From NCBI GenBank assembly GCA_944393665.1, contig CALYAX010000013.1, forward strand, positions 1 to 45,223: a DNA stretch of 45,223 nucleotides, read 5' to 3'. The DNA comes from an uncultured Alphaproteobacteria bacterium. GTDB taxonomy: Bacteria; Pseudomonadota; Alphaproteobacteria; RF32; CAG-239. The position numbers and the translations under genes were made by a program. Below are positions 16,118 through 26,177 of this stretch, in pieces. Under the pieces are notes generated by a model. It saw only the letters and a list, made by a program, of their open reading frames with translations, was not told where the DNA came from and searched no databases. The stretch's first letter is position 1. Every line of letters starts with the position of its first letter.

Positions 16118-16147
16118 TGAACAGTCCAAATTTTTAAGGACTGTTCA
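16118..16147. terminator. Hairpin between the convergent Cys-rich gene and atpC
   Basis: TGAACAGTCC (16118-16127) pairs with GGACTGTTCA (16138-16147) around a 10-nt A/T loop. No T run follows the stem, so termination would be imperfect. A related GAACTGTTCC hairpin lies beside the right-end Cys-rich gene (43560-43589). Confidence 0.5.
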
Positions 16148-16162
16148 CCGCCGGAAGCTGTC

Positions 16163-16537
16163 CTATTCTTTCATCACGCGCAAAATCTCTACTATTGCGG
16201 CATAAAACTCCCGCTGTGCCGGCCACTTTTTATTTTCCGCGGCTTCTTCCGCCTCTGCTAAAGATATTTTGCTGAATTCAATCAACTCTTCAGTAGAAAC
16301 CGTGCATTTATTCTCAGCAATATTTGCCACGCCGCGGCGGACGAAATACCGGGCCGTCGGTTTGCCCCGTTCATCCAAGAGCTGCATCAACCCGTTTTGC
16401 AGCTGCAAAATCATCGGCGCGCGTTGCGGCAAAATCGTAATATAACCGCTTACTGACGGCAGCATCACTCTCGGAGTTGTCGTGTCTAAAACAATCTCCA
16501 TCGGATTGGCAACTGTCAATGTTATATCTTCAGCCAT
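16163..16537 (-). CDS. atpC: F1 ATP synthase epsilon subunit
   Basis: The 124-residue rotor-stalk subunit of F1, which modulates ATPase activity. It has the N-terminal beta-sandwich (TLTVANPMEIVLDTTTPRV, then LPSVSGYITILPQRAPMI) and a short helical C-terminus. AAAGGA precedes the ATG. It is the last gene of the atpHAGDC cluster but is separated from atpD by 219 bp of non-coding sequence that contains a large hairpin, whereas the two genes normally lie close together. Confidence 0.93.
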   Translation of the reverse strand: MAEDITLTVANPMEIVLDTTTPRVMLPSVSGYITILPQRAPMILQLQNGLMQLLDERGKPTARYFVRRGVANIAENKCTVSTEELIEFSKISLAEAEEAAENKKWPAQREFYAAIVEILRVMKE

Positions 16538-16666
16538 TATTTTTTCCTTTATTAATCCAAAGCAAACTCAAAACCGGCGCGGCGTCCGGGACTTTCCGTA
16601 TGAAAATTCCCAATTTCACCTTAGCCCGGAAAAGCCGGAGAACGAGCCAAATAATAAGATTTTAGA

Positions 16667-16712
16667 GCGGAAGTACCGGAGTGTACATTCTGGTACATGA
16701 GGACACTTCCGC
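16667..16712. repeat. Large hairpin in the atpD-atpC gap
   Basis: GCGGAAGT (16667-16674) pairs with ACTTCCGC (16705-16712), with an inner TGTAC/GTACA stem (16682-16686 with 16693-16697). No T run follows on the minus strand. It could be a small inserted palindromic element, an mRNA processing/stability element, or an attenuator that lowers epsilon relative to beta. Confidence 0.65.
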
Positions 16713-16756
16713 CTCGCTAAATCTGTATTAGTTGACCGTTATACGGCTTTCCTCCC

Positions 16757-18415
<1,659 letters not shown>

Positions 18416-18495
18416 TTAATTTCTCCTATAAACTCTTAGACCACTTTCAAGGTTAGAATTTATTTTTAGAAAGATGAATAAAGTTGCTTTCGCGG

Positions 18496-18539
18496 CGGGA
18501 AAAATTTTAAGCACAAAAAAGTACATGAATTTTTCGAGA
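18496..18539. repeat. Imperfect palindrome in the atpG-atpD gap
   Basis: CGGGAAAAATTTT (18496-18508) is partly complementary to GAATTTTTCGAG (18527-18538). Its arms and flank (ACATGAATTTTTCGAGACCGC-like) resemble those of the hairpin at 4538-4581. It lies in a 161-bp gap where the two atp genes usually lie close together. Confidence 0.4.
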
Positions 18540-18576
18540 CCGCTTAAAACGGCTCTAAGCACTTTATAAAAATAAA

Positions 18577-19497
18577 TTATATAGCTTCGGCACCGGCAAT
18601 AATCTCTGTCAGTTCCGTGGTAATTGCCGACTGGCGGGCGCGGTTATAGCGCAGCGTCAGCTTGGAAATCATATCAGAGGCATTGCGGGTGGCATTATCC
18701 ATTGAGGTCATGCGTGACCCATGCTCGGAAGCCTGGCTCTGCACAATACACTCAAACATATTTTCTTTAATCATCATCGGCAGCAGATTGCCCAGAAGCT
18801 CCAATTTATCCGGTTCATAATCATAGGCCGCCCCCTCACGGGTAACCGGAGAAATTTCAATTGCCGAATATTCTTTATCATGCAGATCAATCGGCACCAG
18901 GCGGCGAACCGTCGGCTCTGTATTAATCACCGAATGAAACTTGGCATAAATCATCTCGACAACATCGACTTCGCCTTTTTCAAAACTTTCCATCAGTTTG
19001 TTTGCCAAATCGGCCGCCTCGTTATACTCGGCACCCTTTTTAGCCACATCTTCAAACCGGTCGATAATCAGGCTCCCATATTTCTTTTTCAAAATATCAT
19101 GACCTTTTTTGCCGATGGTAATCAACGTCACCAGCTTGTTTTCACGCAACAATTCTTCCGTCCGCTGCGCAGCGAGCTTTGCAACTTTATGGTTATAGTT
19201 TCCGCACAGGCCGCGGCTGCTGGTAAACACCAGCAGCACATAAACCTGCGGCTTATAAACATCATGCATCAGCTTGGGCAGAAGATAAGTCACGCCTTTG
19301 GCCTGCTCTTCATCCTTAAGTTCCTGCAAGACCCGCATGGCGGCAACATCAAGGTTATGGCTGTATGGTTCCGAGCGCGAAATCAGAGTCTGAGCCCGGC
19401 GCAGTCTGGCTGCGGCAACCATCTTCATCGCCGAAGTGATTTTTTGGGTCGACTTAATACTCTCAATCCGGGTTCTTAATTCTTTTAAACCTGCCAT
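18577..19497 (-). CDS. atpG: F1 ATP synthase gamma subunit
   Basis: The central rotor shaft of F1, 306 residues. The N-terminal coiled-coil helix (GLKELRTRIESIKSTQKITSA, then MKMVAAARLRRAQ) and the C-terminal helix (ATRNASDMISKLTLRYNRARQ and EIIAGAEAI) that form the shaft are both present, with the Rossmann-like middle (LLVFTSSRGLCGNYN). The start lies 12 nt after the atpA stop, with GAGAG as a ribosome binding site. Third gene of the cluster. Confidence 0.96.
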   Translation of the reverse strand: MAGLKELRTRIESIKSTQKITSAMKMVAAARLRRAQTLISRSEPYSHNLDVAAMRVLQELKDEEQAKGVTYLLPKLMHDVYKPQVYVLLVFTSSRGLCGNYNHKVAKLAAQRTEELLRENKLVTLITIGKKGHDILKKKYGSLIIDRFEDVAKKGAEYNEAADLANKLMESFEKGEVDVVEMIYAKFHSVINTEPTVRRLVPIDLHDKEYSAIEISPVTREGAAYDYEPDKLELLGNLLPMMIKENMFECIVQSQASEHGSRMTSMDNATRNASDMISKLTLRYNRARQSAITTELTEIIAGAEAI

Positions 19498-19509
19498 AAT
19501 CTCTCAATC

Positions 19510-21066
19510 CTATGCTGCAGCGGCCTCTTTAGCCTCGCAATAACGGGTGGTGAAGTTCTCATAAAATGCCAGCAGTCTGCTTTCCAGTTCTTCTGAAATC
19601 ACTTTTTTCTCGGCGATTTCAGTTAAAAACTCGCTGTGACTGGCCCGGATTTCATTAAGCGCCTTTTCTTCAAACTCATGCACGCAGCTGACCGGAACTT
19701 TATCCAGAAAACCGCGGACACCGGCAAAAATCGCCACAACCTCTTCGGCAACCGGCATCGGATGATACTGGGGCTGCTTCAGCATCTCGGTCAAACGTTC
19801 GCCGCGGTTCAGCAACTGTTTGGTTGAAGCATCCAAATCCGAGGCAAACTGTGCAAAAGCCGCCATTTCGCGATATTGGGCCAAATCCAGTTTCATGGTT
19901 CCGGCAACCTGTTTCATTGCTTTAATCTGAGCCGCCGATCCCACGCGTGATACCGAAATACCAACGTTAACAGCCGGACGGACACCCTGATAAAACAGGC
20001 TGGTTTCCAAAAAGATCTGTCCGTCGGTAATTGAAATAACATTGGTCGGAATATACGCCGAAACGTCACCCGCCTGGGTTTCAATCACCGGCAGCGCCGT
20101 TAAAGAACCGCCGCCTTCTTCATCATTCATCTTCGCCGCACGCTCCAGCAGACGTGAGTGCAGATAGAAGACATCGCCGGGATAGGCTTCGCGTCCTGGC
20201 GGACGGCGGAGCAGCAGGGACATCTGGCGGTAAGCCGTTGCCTGCTTGGACAAGTCATCATAAAAGATAACCGCATGCATGGAATTGTCGCGGAAATATT
20301 CTCCCATCGCTGCTCCCGAATACGGAGCAATATATTGCATCGGCGCCGGATCGGAGGCCGTTGCCGCAACAATAATCGTATAATCCAAAGCGCCGTAATC
20401 TTTCAGGGTTTTAACAACCTGCGCAACCGTCGAACGTTTTTGCCCGACCGCCACATACACGCAGTAAAGTTTTTCATTTTCCGATTTGGCGGCATCATTA
20501 ATTTTCTTCTGGTTGATAATCGTATCAAGAATAATGGCGGTCTTACCGGTCTGGCGGTCGCCGATAATCAGCTCACGCTGGCCGCGGCCGATCGGAATCA
20601 GGGAGTCTACAATTTTCAGGCCGGTCTGCATCGGCTCATGCACCGAACGCCGCGGAATAATTCCCGGAGCCTTGACTTCAGAACGGCTGAACTCTTTGGC
20701 ATTAATCGGTCCCAGACCGTCAATCGGCTGTCCCAAAGCGTCAACCACGCGGCCCAGCAGTTCTTTTCCTACCGGAACGCTCACAATCTGGTCGGTACGA
20801 CGAACCGTATCGCCTTCTTTAATCTCCTGGTCAGAACCAAAGATTACCACGCCGACATTGTCTTCTTCCAGATTCAGCGCCATTCCCTTAACGCCGCTCT
20901 CAAACTGGACCAGCTCGCCGGATTGCACTTTATCCAGACCGTAGATATGGGCAATACCGTCACCAACGGAAAGCACCTGCCCCACTTCGGCGACATCGAC
21001 TGTGACATCGGAATTGGCAATTTTATCTTTGATAATCGAAGATATTTCACTAGCGGATACCGACAT
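19510..21066 (-). CDS. atpA: F1 ATP synthase alpha subunit
   Basis: The non-catalytic nucleotide-binding subunit of F1, 518 residues, normal length. Walker A GDRQTGKT is at 169-176; the N-terminal beta-barrel ([21 protein letters not shown]) and the conserved [18 protein letters not shown] block are intact. The start is 2 nt after the atpH stop, so the two are translationally coupled. Second gene of atpHAGDC. Confidence 0.97.
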   Translation of the reverse strand: MSVSASEISSIIKDKIANSDVTVDVAEVGQVLSVGDGIAHIYGLDKVQSGELVQFESGVKGMALNLEEDNVGVVIFGSDQEIKEGDTVRRTDQIVSVPVGKELLGRVVDALGQPIDGLGPINAKEFSRSEVKAPGIIPRRSVHEPMQTGLKIVDSLIPIGRGQRELIIGDRQTGKTAIILDTIINQKKINDAAKSENEKLYCVYVAVGQKRSTVAQVVKTLKDYGALDYTIIVAATASDPAPMQYIAPYSGAAMGEYFRDNSMHAVIFYDDLSKQATAYRQMSLLLRRPPGREAYPGDVFYLHSRLLERAAKMNDEEGGGSLTALPVIETQAGDVSAYIPTNVISITDGQIFLETSLFYQGVRPAVNVGISVSRVGSAAQIKAMKQVAGTMKLDLAQYREMAAFAQFASDLDASTKQLLNRGERLTEMLKQPQYHPMPVAEEVVAIFAGVRGFLDKVPVSCVHEFEEKALNEIRASHSEFLTEIAEKKVISEELESRLLAFYENFTTRYCEAKEAAAA

Positions 21067-21068
21067 TC

Positions 21069-21620
21069 TTAATCACCTTTCATCATATTTTCCAAACGGT
21101 TTAATTTGCTCGCCACCGAATTGTCAATCAGGTTGGAGCCGTAAATAATTTTTAATCCCCCGATTAGCTCCGGCTCAAGCTTATAACTAAGCACGGCTTG
21201 GCGCCCGAGCAGTTTTTCCATGCTGGTTTGCAGGCGTTTCTGCTGGGAAGCGCTCAGCGGTTTGACGCTGGCAATTTCCACTTCGGCAAGATTTTTTTTC
21301 TGGTAGTAAATATGCCCGAATTGTTCCAAAATCAGCGGCAGTTCCTTAAAGCGCCGATTCTCCAAAACCACATCCAGACAACGCAGTGTATCAGCAGACC
21401 ATTTCAACTTGGCACCGATTTCTGAAAGCACCGCGCGTTTAGCCTGGTCCTCCCATAGCGGATTCGCCAGTGCGGCCATAAACTCTCCGTCCTGACGGAT
21501 AATTTCCTGCAGCTTGCAAACATCTTCACGCACTTTTTCAAGCACGTTTGTTTCAACAGCTGCCTCGTATAAAGCTAATCCGTAGGTGACCGCAATCTTA
21601 TTTTTTGAAACCTTTTTCAA
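21069..21620 (-). CDS. atpH: F1 ATP synthase delta subunit
   Basis: The 183-residue peripheral-stalk subunit that ties F1 to F0. The N-terminal helical domain ([12 protein letters not shown]) and the C-terminal segment with [27 protein letters not shown] fit the family. The start codon is TTG: an in-frame TAA lies three codons upstream and the first internal Met is far inside the conserved domain. The ribosome binding site is weak. First gene of the cluster; F0 genes are not in the window, as is usual for alphaproteobacteria. Confidence 0.95.
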   Translation of the reverse strand: MKKVSKNKIAVTYGLALYEAAVETNVLEKVREDVCKLQEIIRQDGEFMAALANPLWEDQAKRAVLSEIGAKLKWSADTLRCLDVVLENRRFKELPLILEQFGHIYYQKKNLAEVEIASVKPLSASQQKRLQTSMEKLLGRQAVLSYKLEPELIGGLKIIYGSNLIDNSVASKLNRLENMMKGD

Positions 21621-21733
21621 CTCAAATTACCCGGAATTTTTAAACTGGTTCAATTTAACCATCAATTAGTTTCTAATTTATTAATACATACCGCAGATAA
21701 ATTTAATTTGTAAAAAAGAAAGGGCTTAACCAC

Positions 21734-21771
21734 AAAAAAAGCGCCCCACCCGAAGGTGAAGCGCTTTTTTT
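21734..21771 (-). terminator. Intrinsic terminator of the WG-like repeat gene
   Basis: An AAAAAAAGCGC...GCGCTTTTTTT stem (21734-21744 with 21761-21771) contains an inner CACC/GGTG stem and CGAA loop. It sits right at the stop codon of the gene at 21770 and isolates the ATP synthase cluster from it. Confidence 0.85.
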
Positions 21772-22903
21772 AAACCATCATCAGCAGCAAATAAAGGTAA
21801 TAATCAGCCTGGTTTCCCTGCAGCGGATACTGCCGCCGGATTGAAGCGGCCAGTTGGTCTTTCCAAGCGGAATATTCATCAATACAAAGACCGAAATGTT
21901 TCCCGCAGGCCTCAACGGCAAACCATCCGCCGGCATTATAAGGATAGATTTTCATATTTCCGTGTAATACCCGTTTTTTTTCGGGAGAATACAACTCGCA
22001 CCGGCCGGCATAACAGACTGCAAACCATTTTTGCCCATAAACCGAATATGATTCTGCATTTTCATGAATAAGCCGTAAGTTTTCATCGTACAGGCCGCGA
22101 ACATTTCCGCGTACAATTTCAAACCAGCCGTTGGGTTCGAACTGGACAAAGGATACCTTGTCAGTCAGCAGCTTGCCTGAAGAACTGAAAACCATGCTGT
22201 TTCCCGACTTATGGAGAATATAGCGCCCGTCATCTCCAAGTTCGATACTGCGGCAAGGGCCGACTTTGACATTTCCCCCGGCATCATAAAGAGTTTCAGT
22301 TTTATGGGCGGAAATTACATAACTGCCGTCATCAGCCACCTGTAACCCGTTGATTTTTTCATAAAGGCGCTCTCCCTCTGCGTTAAGAATATGATAGAGG
22401 TAAGAATTCCCCTGTTTAAACTCCTCAGTATACCAACCCTTGCCGACATAAATATACTCATTGGCCGGACCGGCTATTTTGCGGCCTTCGGCATTATACA
22501 AACAATAACCTTCCGGCGTTTTAAGGCTGTAGCCACCGGTATCATAGATCTCCGGCCATGACGAAACTGTTGCCTCGGAAAACCCTGTTTCATTAAGGAT
22601 TTCATACCTCCCGTCATATTGGGCGACAAACTTTTTCCGGTACGGGCTGCCGAAATAACATTGCGCGCCGCTGTGAACCAGTCTTCCCTCTTTGTCAAAA
22701 AGAGAACTGAGACCGCCCCGGCAAACTTCATAATAACCGCCGTTCATAACCGAGCAACGGTTTCCCCGGGCAACAAAAACCCCGTCAGCGGTAAACAACT
22801 CCTCCAGTTTCTCTAAATTGAGCACATAAAAGCCTTCTTCCAAAAAACGAATTTTGCTGACCGGCCTTTTGCTGGCTCTTTCCAGTAATGTTTCAGTTTT
22901 CAT
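21770..22903 (-). CDS. WG-like repeat protein of unknown function, 377 aa
   Basis: No family assignment is certain. About eight to ten degenerate units of 30-40 residues follow a pattern of G-x-[YW]-x-[VIL] then LYD/LYN-x-x-G-[KR], for example DGRYEILNETG, DGSYVISAHK, NGWFEIVRG and GGWFAVEACG. This resembles WG (KWG) repeats, which form beta-rich, propeller-like surfaces. No signal peptide or membrane segment, so probably cytoplasmic. No clear ribosome binding site. It lies between priA and the atp cluster and has its own terminator, interrupting the common priA-atpH adjacency. Confidence 0.6.
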   Translation of the reverse strand: MKTETLLERASKRPVSKIRFLEEGFYVLNLEKLEELFTADGVFVARGNRCSVMNGGYYEVCRGGLSSLFDKEGRLVHSGAQCYFGSPYRKKFVAQYDGRYEILNETGFSEATVSSWPEIYDTGGYSLKTPEGYCLYNAEGRKIAGPANEYIYVGKGWYTEEFKQGNSYLYHILNAEGERLYEKINGLQVADDGSYVISAHKTETLYDAGGNVKVGPCRSIELGDDGRYILHKSGNSMVFSSSGKLLTDKVSFVQFEPNGWFEIVRGNVRGLYDENLRLIHENAESYSVYGQKWFAVCYAGRCELYSPEKKRVLHGNMKIYPYNAGGWFAVEACGKHFGLCIDEYSAWKDQLAASIRRQYPLQGNQADYYLYLLLMMV

Positions 22904-23011
22904 AATTTAATAATTTAATTTAAACTAAAAATTTAATTTTGCCACACTCACATAATCTGCTGTTTCCAAAAACAAAGCTGGCTTTTGGATTAAAATAAAT
23001 TGCAGAAAATT

Positions 23012-25183
23012 TTAAAAGAAAGAATAAGGGTCAATATCAGTTTCAACCCGTACCCGGCCGGGAACTTGCACCATCGCCAGCCAATGGGCGATAACATCTT
23101 GAATCTTAATATTTTTATTGGTTTTCAGCAACAGCCGGTAACGATACTTGTTGCGCAGCATAAAAATCGGCGCCGGCGCCGGCCCCAGCGTGGTAATAAA
23201 ATCATTATTCGGCGCGCATTGCCCCAAACGCAGCGCAACGCGTTCGGTTTCTTCCTGATTCGGGCCGGATACAATCAGCGCCGCCAGCTTCCCGAAAGGC
23301 GGCATTTTTAAAATCCGCCGGCTCTGTTTTTCAAGCTCCATAAAACGGCTGCGGTCTCCGGCAGCCAATGCCTGCAAAACGGCATTTTCCGGATACAGCG
23401 TCTGCAGAAAAACCGTGCCTTTCTTCTCGCCCCGCCCGGCACGCCCGGCAACCTGGGACAATAATTGAAACGTTCGTTCGCTGGCCCGCAGATCGCTCCC
23501 CATCAGTCCCAAATCCGCATCAACGATTCCCACCAGTGTCAGGCTGGGAAAATGGTGGCCCTTGGCCAAAATCTGTGTTCCGATTAAAATATCTACTTCC
23601 CCGCGCTCCATTTCCGCAATAACAGAAGAAACCTCGGCAAATGAAGCTGTTATGTCGCTGGACAGAATCTTTACTTTAGCCGCAGGAAAACGGAATTTAA
23701 CCTCCTCGGCAACCCGTTCCACCCCGGGTCCGCAGGCCGTCAGCCCGGTTTCGGAATGGCATTCCGGACACTCTTTCGGGGTTGGCATCGAAAAACCGCA
23801 ATGATGACAAATCAGCGAACGGGTCTTTTTATGCTCCGTCAGCCATGCCGTGCAGTTCGGACAGGCAATCCGGTGGCCGCAGTCCCGGCAGATCAGCAGC
23901 GGGGCATAGCCGCGCCGGTTCAGAAAAAGCATCGACTGCTCGCCTTTTTCCAGATTGTCTTTCAATTCGTTTACCAGGGTCGGCGCCAGCCAGGAAACAC
24001 CCCAGGATCCTTTGACCGGCTTGTCTGCTTTCAGGTCGATAATTTTAATTTCCGGAAGCGCGGCCGCCGCATAGCGGCTTTTTAATTCCAGCAGGTCATA
24101 TTTCCCCTCTTCCACATTGACAACCGTTTCCAGATCCGGCGTTGCCGTTGCTAATATCACCGGAATCTGCTCATATTTTGCGCGGACGACGGCCATATCC
24201 CTCCCCTGGTAATTGACCACATCCTCCTGCTTGAACGATTGGTCATGACTCTCATCAACCACCATCAGCCCCAGATTTTGATAAGGAAGAAACAAAGCAG
24301 ACCGCGCACCCACAATAACTTTGGCCCGGCCTTCCGCAACCGCTTTCCAGGTATCCGCCCGTTCCCGGTTGCCCAGGGCCGAATGCCATTTGGCAGGCTT
24401 AACCCCGAAACGGCGTTCAAAACGGCCCAGCCATTGGCTGGTAAGGGCAATTTCCGGAACCATGATTAAAACCTGTTTTCCCAGCTCCAATGCCCGGGCC
24501 ACCGCCTCAAAATATACTTCCGTCTTGCCTGACCCGGTCACCCCGTCAAGCAGCGTCACATTAAAACCATTGCCGATTTCGCTGACCAATCGGTCAGCTG
24601 CGCGTTGCTGTTCATCCGTCAGGTTAACTTTATGAAATCCGGCATCGGGCCTGGCAAATTCTTTTTTGGTTTCAATCAAAACCGGACGCAGCACGCCCGC
24701 ATCTATCAGAGTTTTAATCACCGGCTGTCCCACGCCGGCTCCGGCGGCAATTTCCTGGCGGTTAAACGGTGCAAACTTCAAGAAATCAATCACCCGCCAG
24801 CGCGCATCAGAATTTTTGAGCCTGGCTTCTGCCAAAGTCTTGCCGGAAAGCTCGTATAAAACGGTCATCTTCGGATCATCAAAAACACTTTTGACACTCA
24901 AAACCATCTTCAGCACCAGACCGGTAAAGGCCATGTTATACCTGGCGACAAAATCAATAAATTTCATCAATTCAGGGCTTAACGGCGGAAAATTGATTCT
25001 TTCGATGACAGATTTTATCTTACTGTCGTCCAAATTGGAGCTTTTGCCTTTTTTCCAAACCGCGCCGACCAGCACGTCGCGTCCGAACGGCACCCGCACC
25101 AGTTCGCCCGGCACAACATCACCGTCGATCTGATAATCAAACGGCTCATTAAACGGCAGCGGCAATAAAACTCCTATAATCAA
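23012..25183 (-). CDS. priA: Primosomal protein N', replication restart helicase PriA
   Basis: A 3'-to-5' helicase that reloads the replisome at stalled forks. The N-terminal DNA-binding domain (LLPLPFNEPFDYQID) is followed by Walker A GVTGSGKTE near residue 215, a Walker B-type DESHD (DEEH in most members), and two zinc clusters (CRDCGHRIACPNC; CHHCGFSMPTPKECPEC). The TTG at 25183 is preferred because AAAGGAG then lies 7 nt upstream; another TTG at 25189 is only one base from the Shine-Dalgarno. Alphaproteobacteria commonly carry priA upstream of the atp cluster, as here. Confidence 0.95.
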   Translation of the reverse strand: MIIGVLLPLPFNEPFDYQIDGDVVPGELVRVPFGRDVLVGAVWKKGKSSNLDDSKIKSVIERINFPPLSPELMKFIDFVARYNMAFTGLVLKMVLSVKSVFDDPKMTVLYELSGKTLAEARLKNSDARWRVIDFLKFAPFNRQEIAAGAGVGQPVIKTLIDAGVLRPVLIETKKEFARPDAGFHKVNLTDEQQRAADRLVSEIGNGFNVTLLDGVTGSGKTEVYFEAVARALELGKQVLIMVPEIALTSQWLGRFERRFGVKPAKWHSALGNRERADTWKAVAEGRAKVIVGARSALFLPYQNLGLMVVDESHDQSFKQEDVVNYQGRDMAVVRAKYEQIPVILATATPDLETVVNVEEGKYDLLELKSRYAAAALPEIKIIDLKADKPVKGSWGVSWLAPTLVNELKDNLEKGEQSMLFLNRRGYAPLLICRDCGHRIACPNCTAWLTEHKKTRSLICHHCGFSMPTPKECPECHSETGLTACGPGVERVAEEVKFRFPAAKVKILSSDITASFAEVSSVIAEMERGEVDILIGTQILAKGHHFPSLTLVGIVDADLGLMGSDLRASERTFQLLSQVAGRAGRGEKKGTVFLQTLYPENAVLQALAAGDRSRFMELEKQSRRILKMPPFGKLAALIVSGPNQEETERVALRLGQCAPNNDFITTLGPAPAPIFMLRNKYRYRLLLKTNKNIKIQDVIAHWLAMVQVPGRVRVETDIDPYSFF

Positions 25184-25260
25184 CGGCAATCTCCTTTGCG
25201 CTTATCTTACCCCGCTCCCCTGCAAATGAAAACCCCGTTGCCCCATCAATCCCCAAAAAT

Positions 25261-25294
25261 AAAAGCTCTGTCCGGTTTTCCGGACAAAGCTTTT
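25261..25294 (-). terminator. Intrinsic terminator after the small membrane protein pair
   Basis: AAAAGCTcTGTCCGG (25261-25275) pairs with CCGGACAaAGCTTTT (25280-25294) around a TTTT loop, with one mismatch. It overlaps the stop codon of the gene at 25293 and separates it from priA. Confidence 0.75.
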
Positions 25295-25610
25295 AAATGT
25301 TCCATTTAAATCTGCTGTAATAATAGGAAAATCCTCGAAGCAGGAATAAAATAACCGCCCCGATGCCGATTTTCAAAATCGTCTCGGAGGTCAGGCTGCC
25401 ATAATTGCAGAACCACAACAGTCCCAAAACCGGCCACACTGACCATACCAGATATTTTCTTGCCGAGTTCATATTTAATTTCTTAACCTTGCAAACGGTC
25501 AAAGCTGCTGCAGATCCGAGAAAAAATCCTAACAGACCCAGACTTACGACAAAAATGATGTCATCAATCGTCATTTTTGCCATCACATACCACCAAATAT
25601 CTTTAATCAT
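25293..25610 (-). CDS. Hypothetical membrane protein, 105 aa
   Basis: Three hydrophobic segments (about residues 15-38, 48-66 and 73-90) with a basic C-terminus (YYYSRFKWNI). No family was recognised. The start codon overlaps the stop of the upstream membrane protein gene in an ATGA arrangement, so the two are translationally coupled and their products may interact. Confidence 0.65.
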   Translation of the reverse strand: MIKDIWWYVMAKMTIDDIIFVVSLGLLGFFLGSAAALTVCKVKKLNMNSARKYLVWSVWPVLGLLWFCNYGSLTSETILKIGIGAVILFLLRGFSYYYSRFKWNI

Positions 25611-26011
25611 GATTTTTTAATTTTTTCGATGAAACATTTTCCGGCTTCTAACAAAAGAAAGAGAATACCGGAACAAATTAAAATAATGACCACTGACACC
25701 GCAGTCAGCAGCAAAAAAGTAACCCCGGCGCTTTCTGCTGTTAAATAGCGGTCACTGTCCGGTGGAAGCAGACTCAGAATTCCCACAAAGAGAACAAACC
25801 CGTCCGCAACCAGCAACCCCTCAATCCAGGATGTCATCTTCCGGATTTCAAGCTCCAAATTTTCTCCGGTCTGCACCATAAAAGCGCGGTAACGGCGGCA
25901 TTTTAAGCGCAGATAAACGATAAACAAATAAATGCCTGCCGCAATCAGCCATATTAACCCGATATGGTTTTCTAAATTGCTGCCGGTTATTTTTTCCAAG
26001 ATATTTTCCAT
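25607..26011 (-). CDS. Hypothetical membrane protein, 134 aa
   Basis: Three hydrophobic segments (about residues 16-36, 63-81 and 94-121); between the first and second lies a basic, probably cytoplasmic loop (RLKCRRYRAFMVQ). C-terminal tail is Lys-rich. No family was recognised. First gene of a coupled pair with the gene at 25293; the following 166 bp upstream hold no other gene. Confidence 0.65.
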   Translation of the reverse strand: MENILEKITGSNLENHIGLIWLIAAGIYLFIVYLRLKCRRYRAFMVQTGENLELEIRKMTSWIEGLLVADGFVLFVGILSLLPPDSDRYLTAESAGVTFLLLTAVSVVIILICSGILFLLLEAGKCFIEKIKKS

Positions 26012-26177
26012 GGTTTTTTATTTTTTAATTTATTAATAATTTTTCTTATTGCTGTCAGAATACCATTATCGGAAAATTTTGTCAATCATTCAGCCGGAAT
26101 ATCTGTCAAAAATTTCATTTTCATTAAGCCAAAATTAAGTTTCTTCCCTTAATTAGTAAATATATAGTTAACAGGCC

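Noticed and set aside
16621..16698. 25-codon frame on the minus strand within the atpD-atpC gap
   Set aside because: It lies inside the hairpin-bearing region, has no ribosome binding site and resembles no known protein.
20158..21072. Long open frame opposite atpA (304 codons)
   Set aside because: Antisense to a certain gene, with His/Arg/Asn-rich composition typical of a complementary-strand artefact. The same applies to 18721-19479 opposite atpG and 39286-40185 opposite the MoxR gene.
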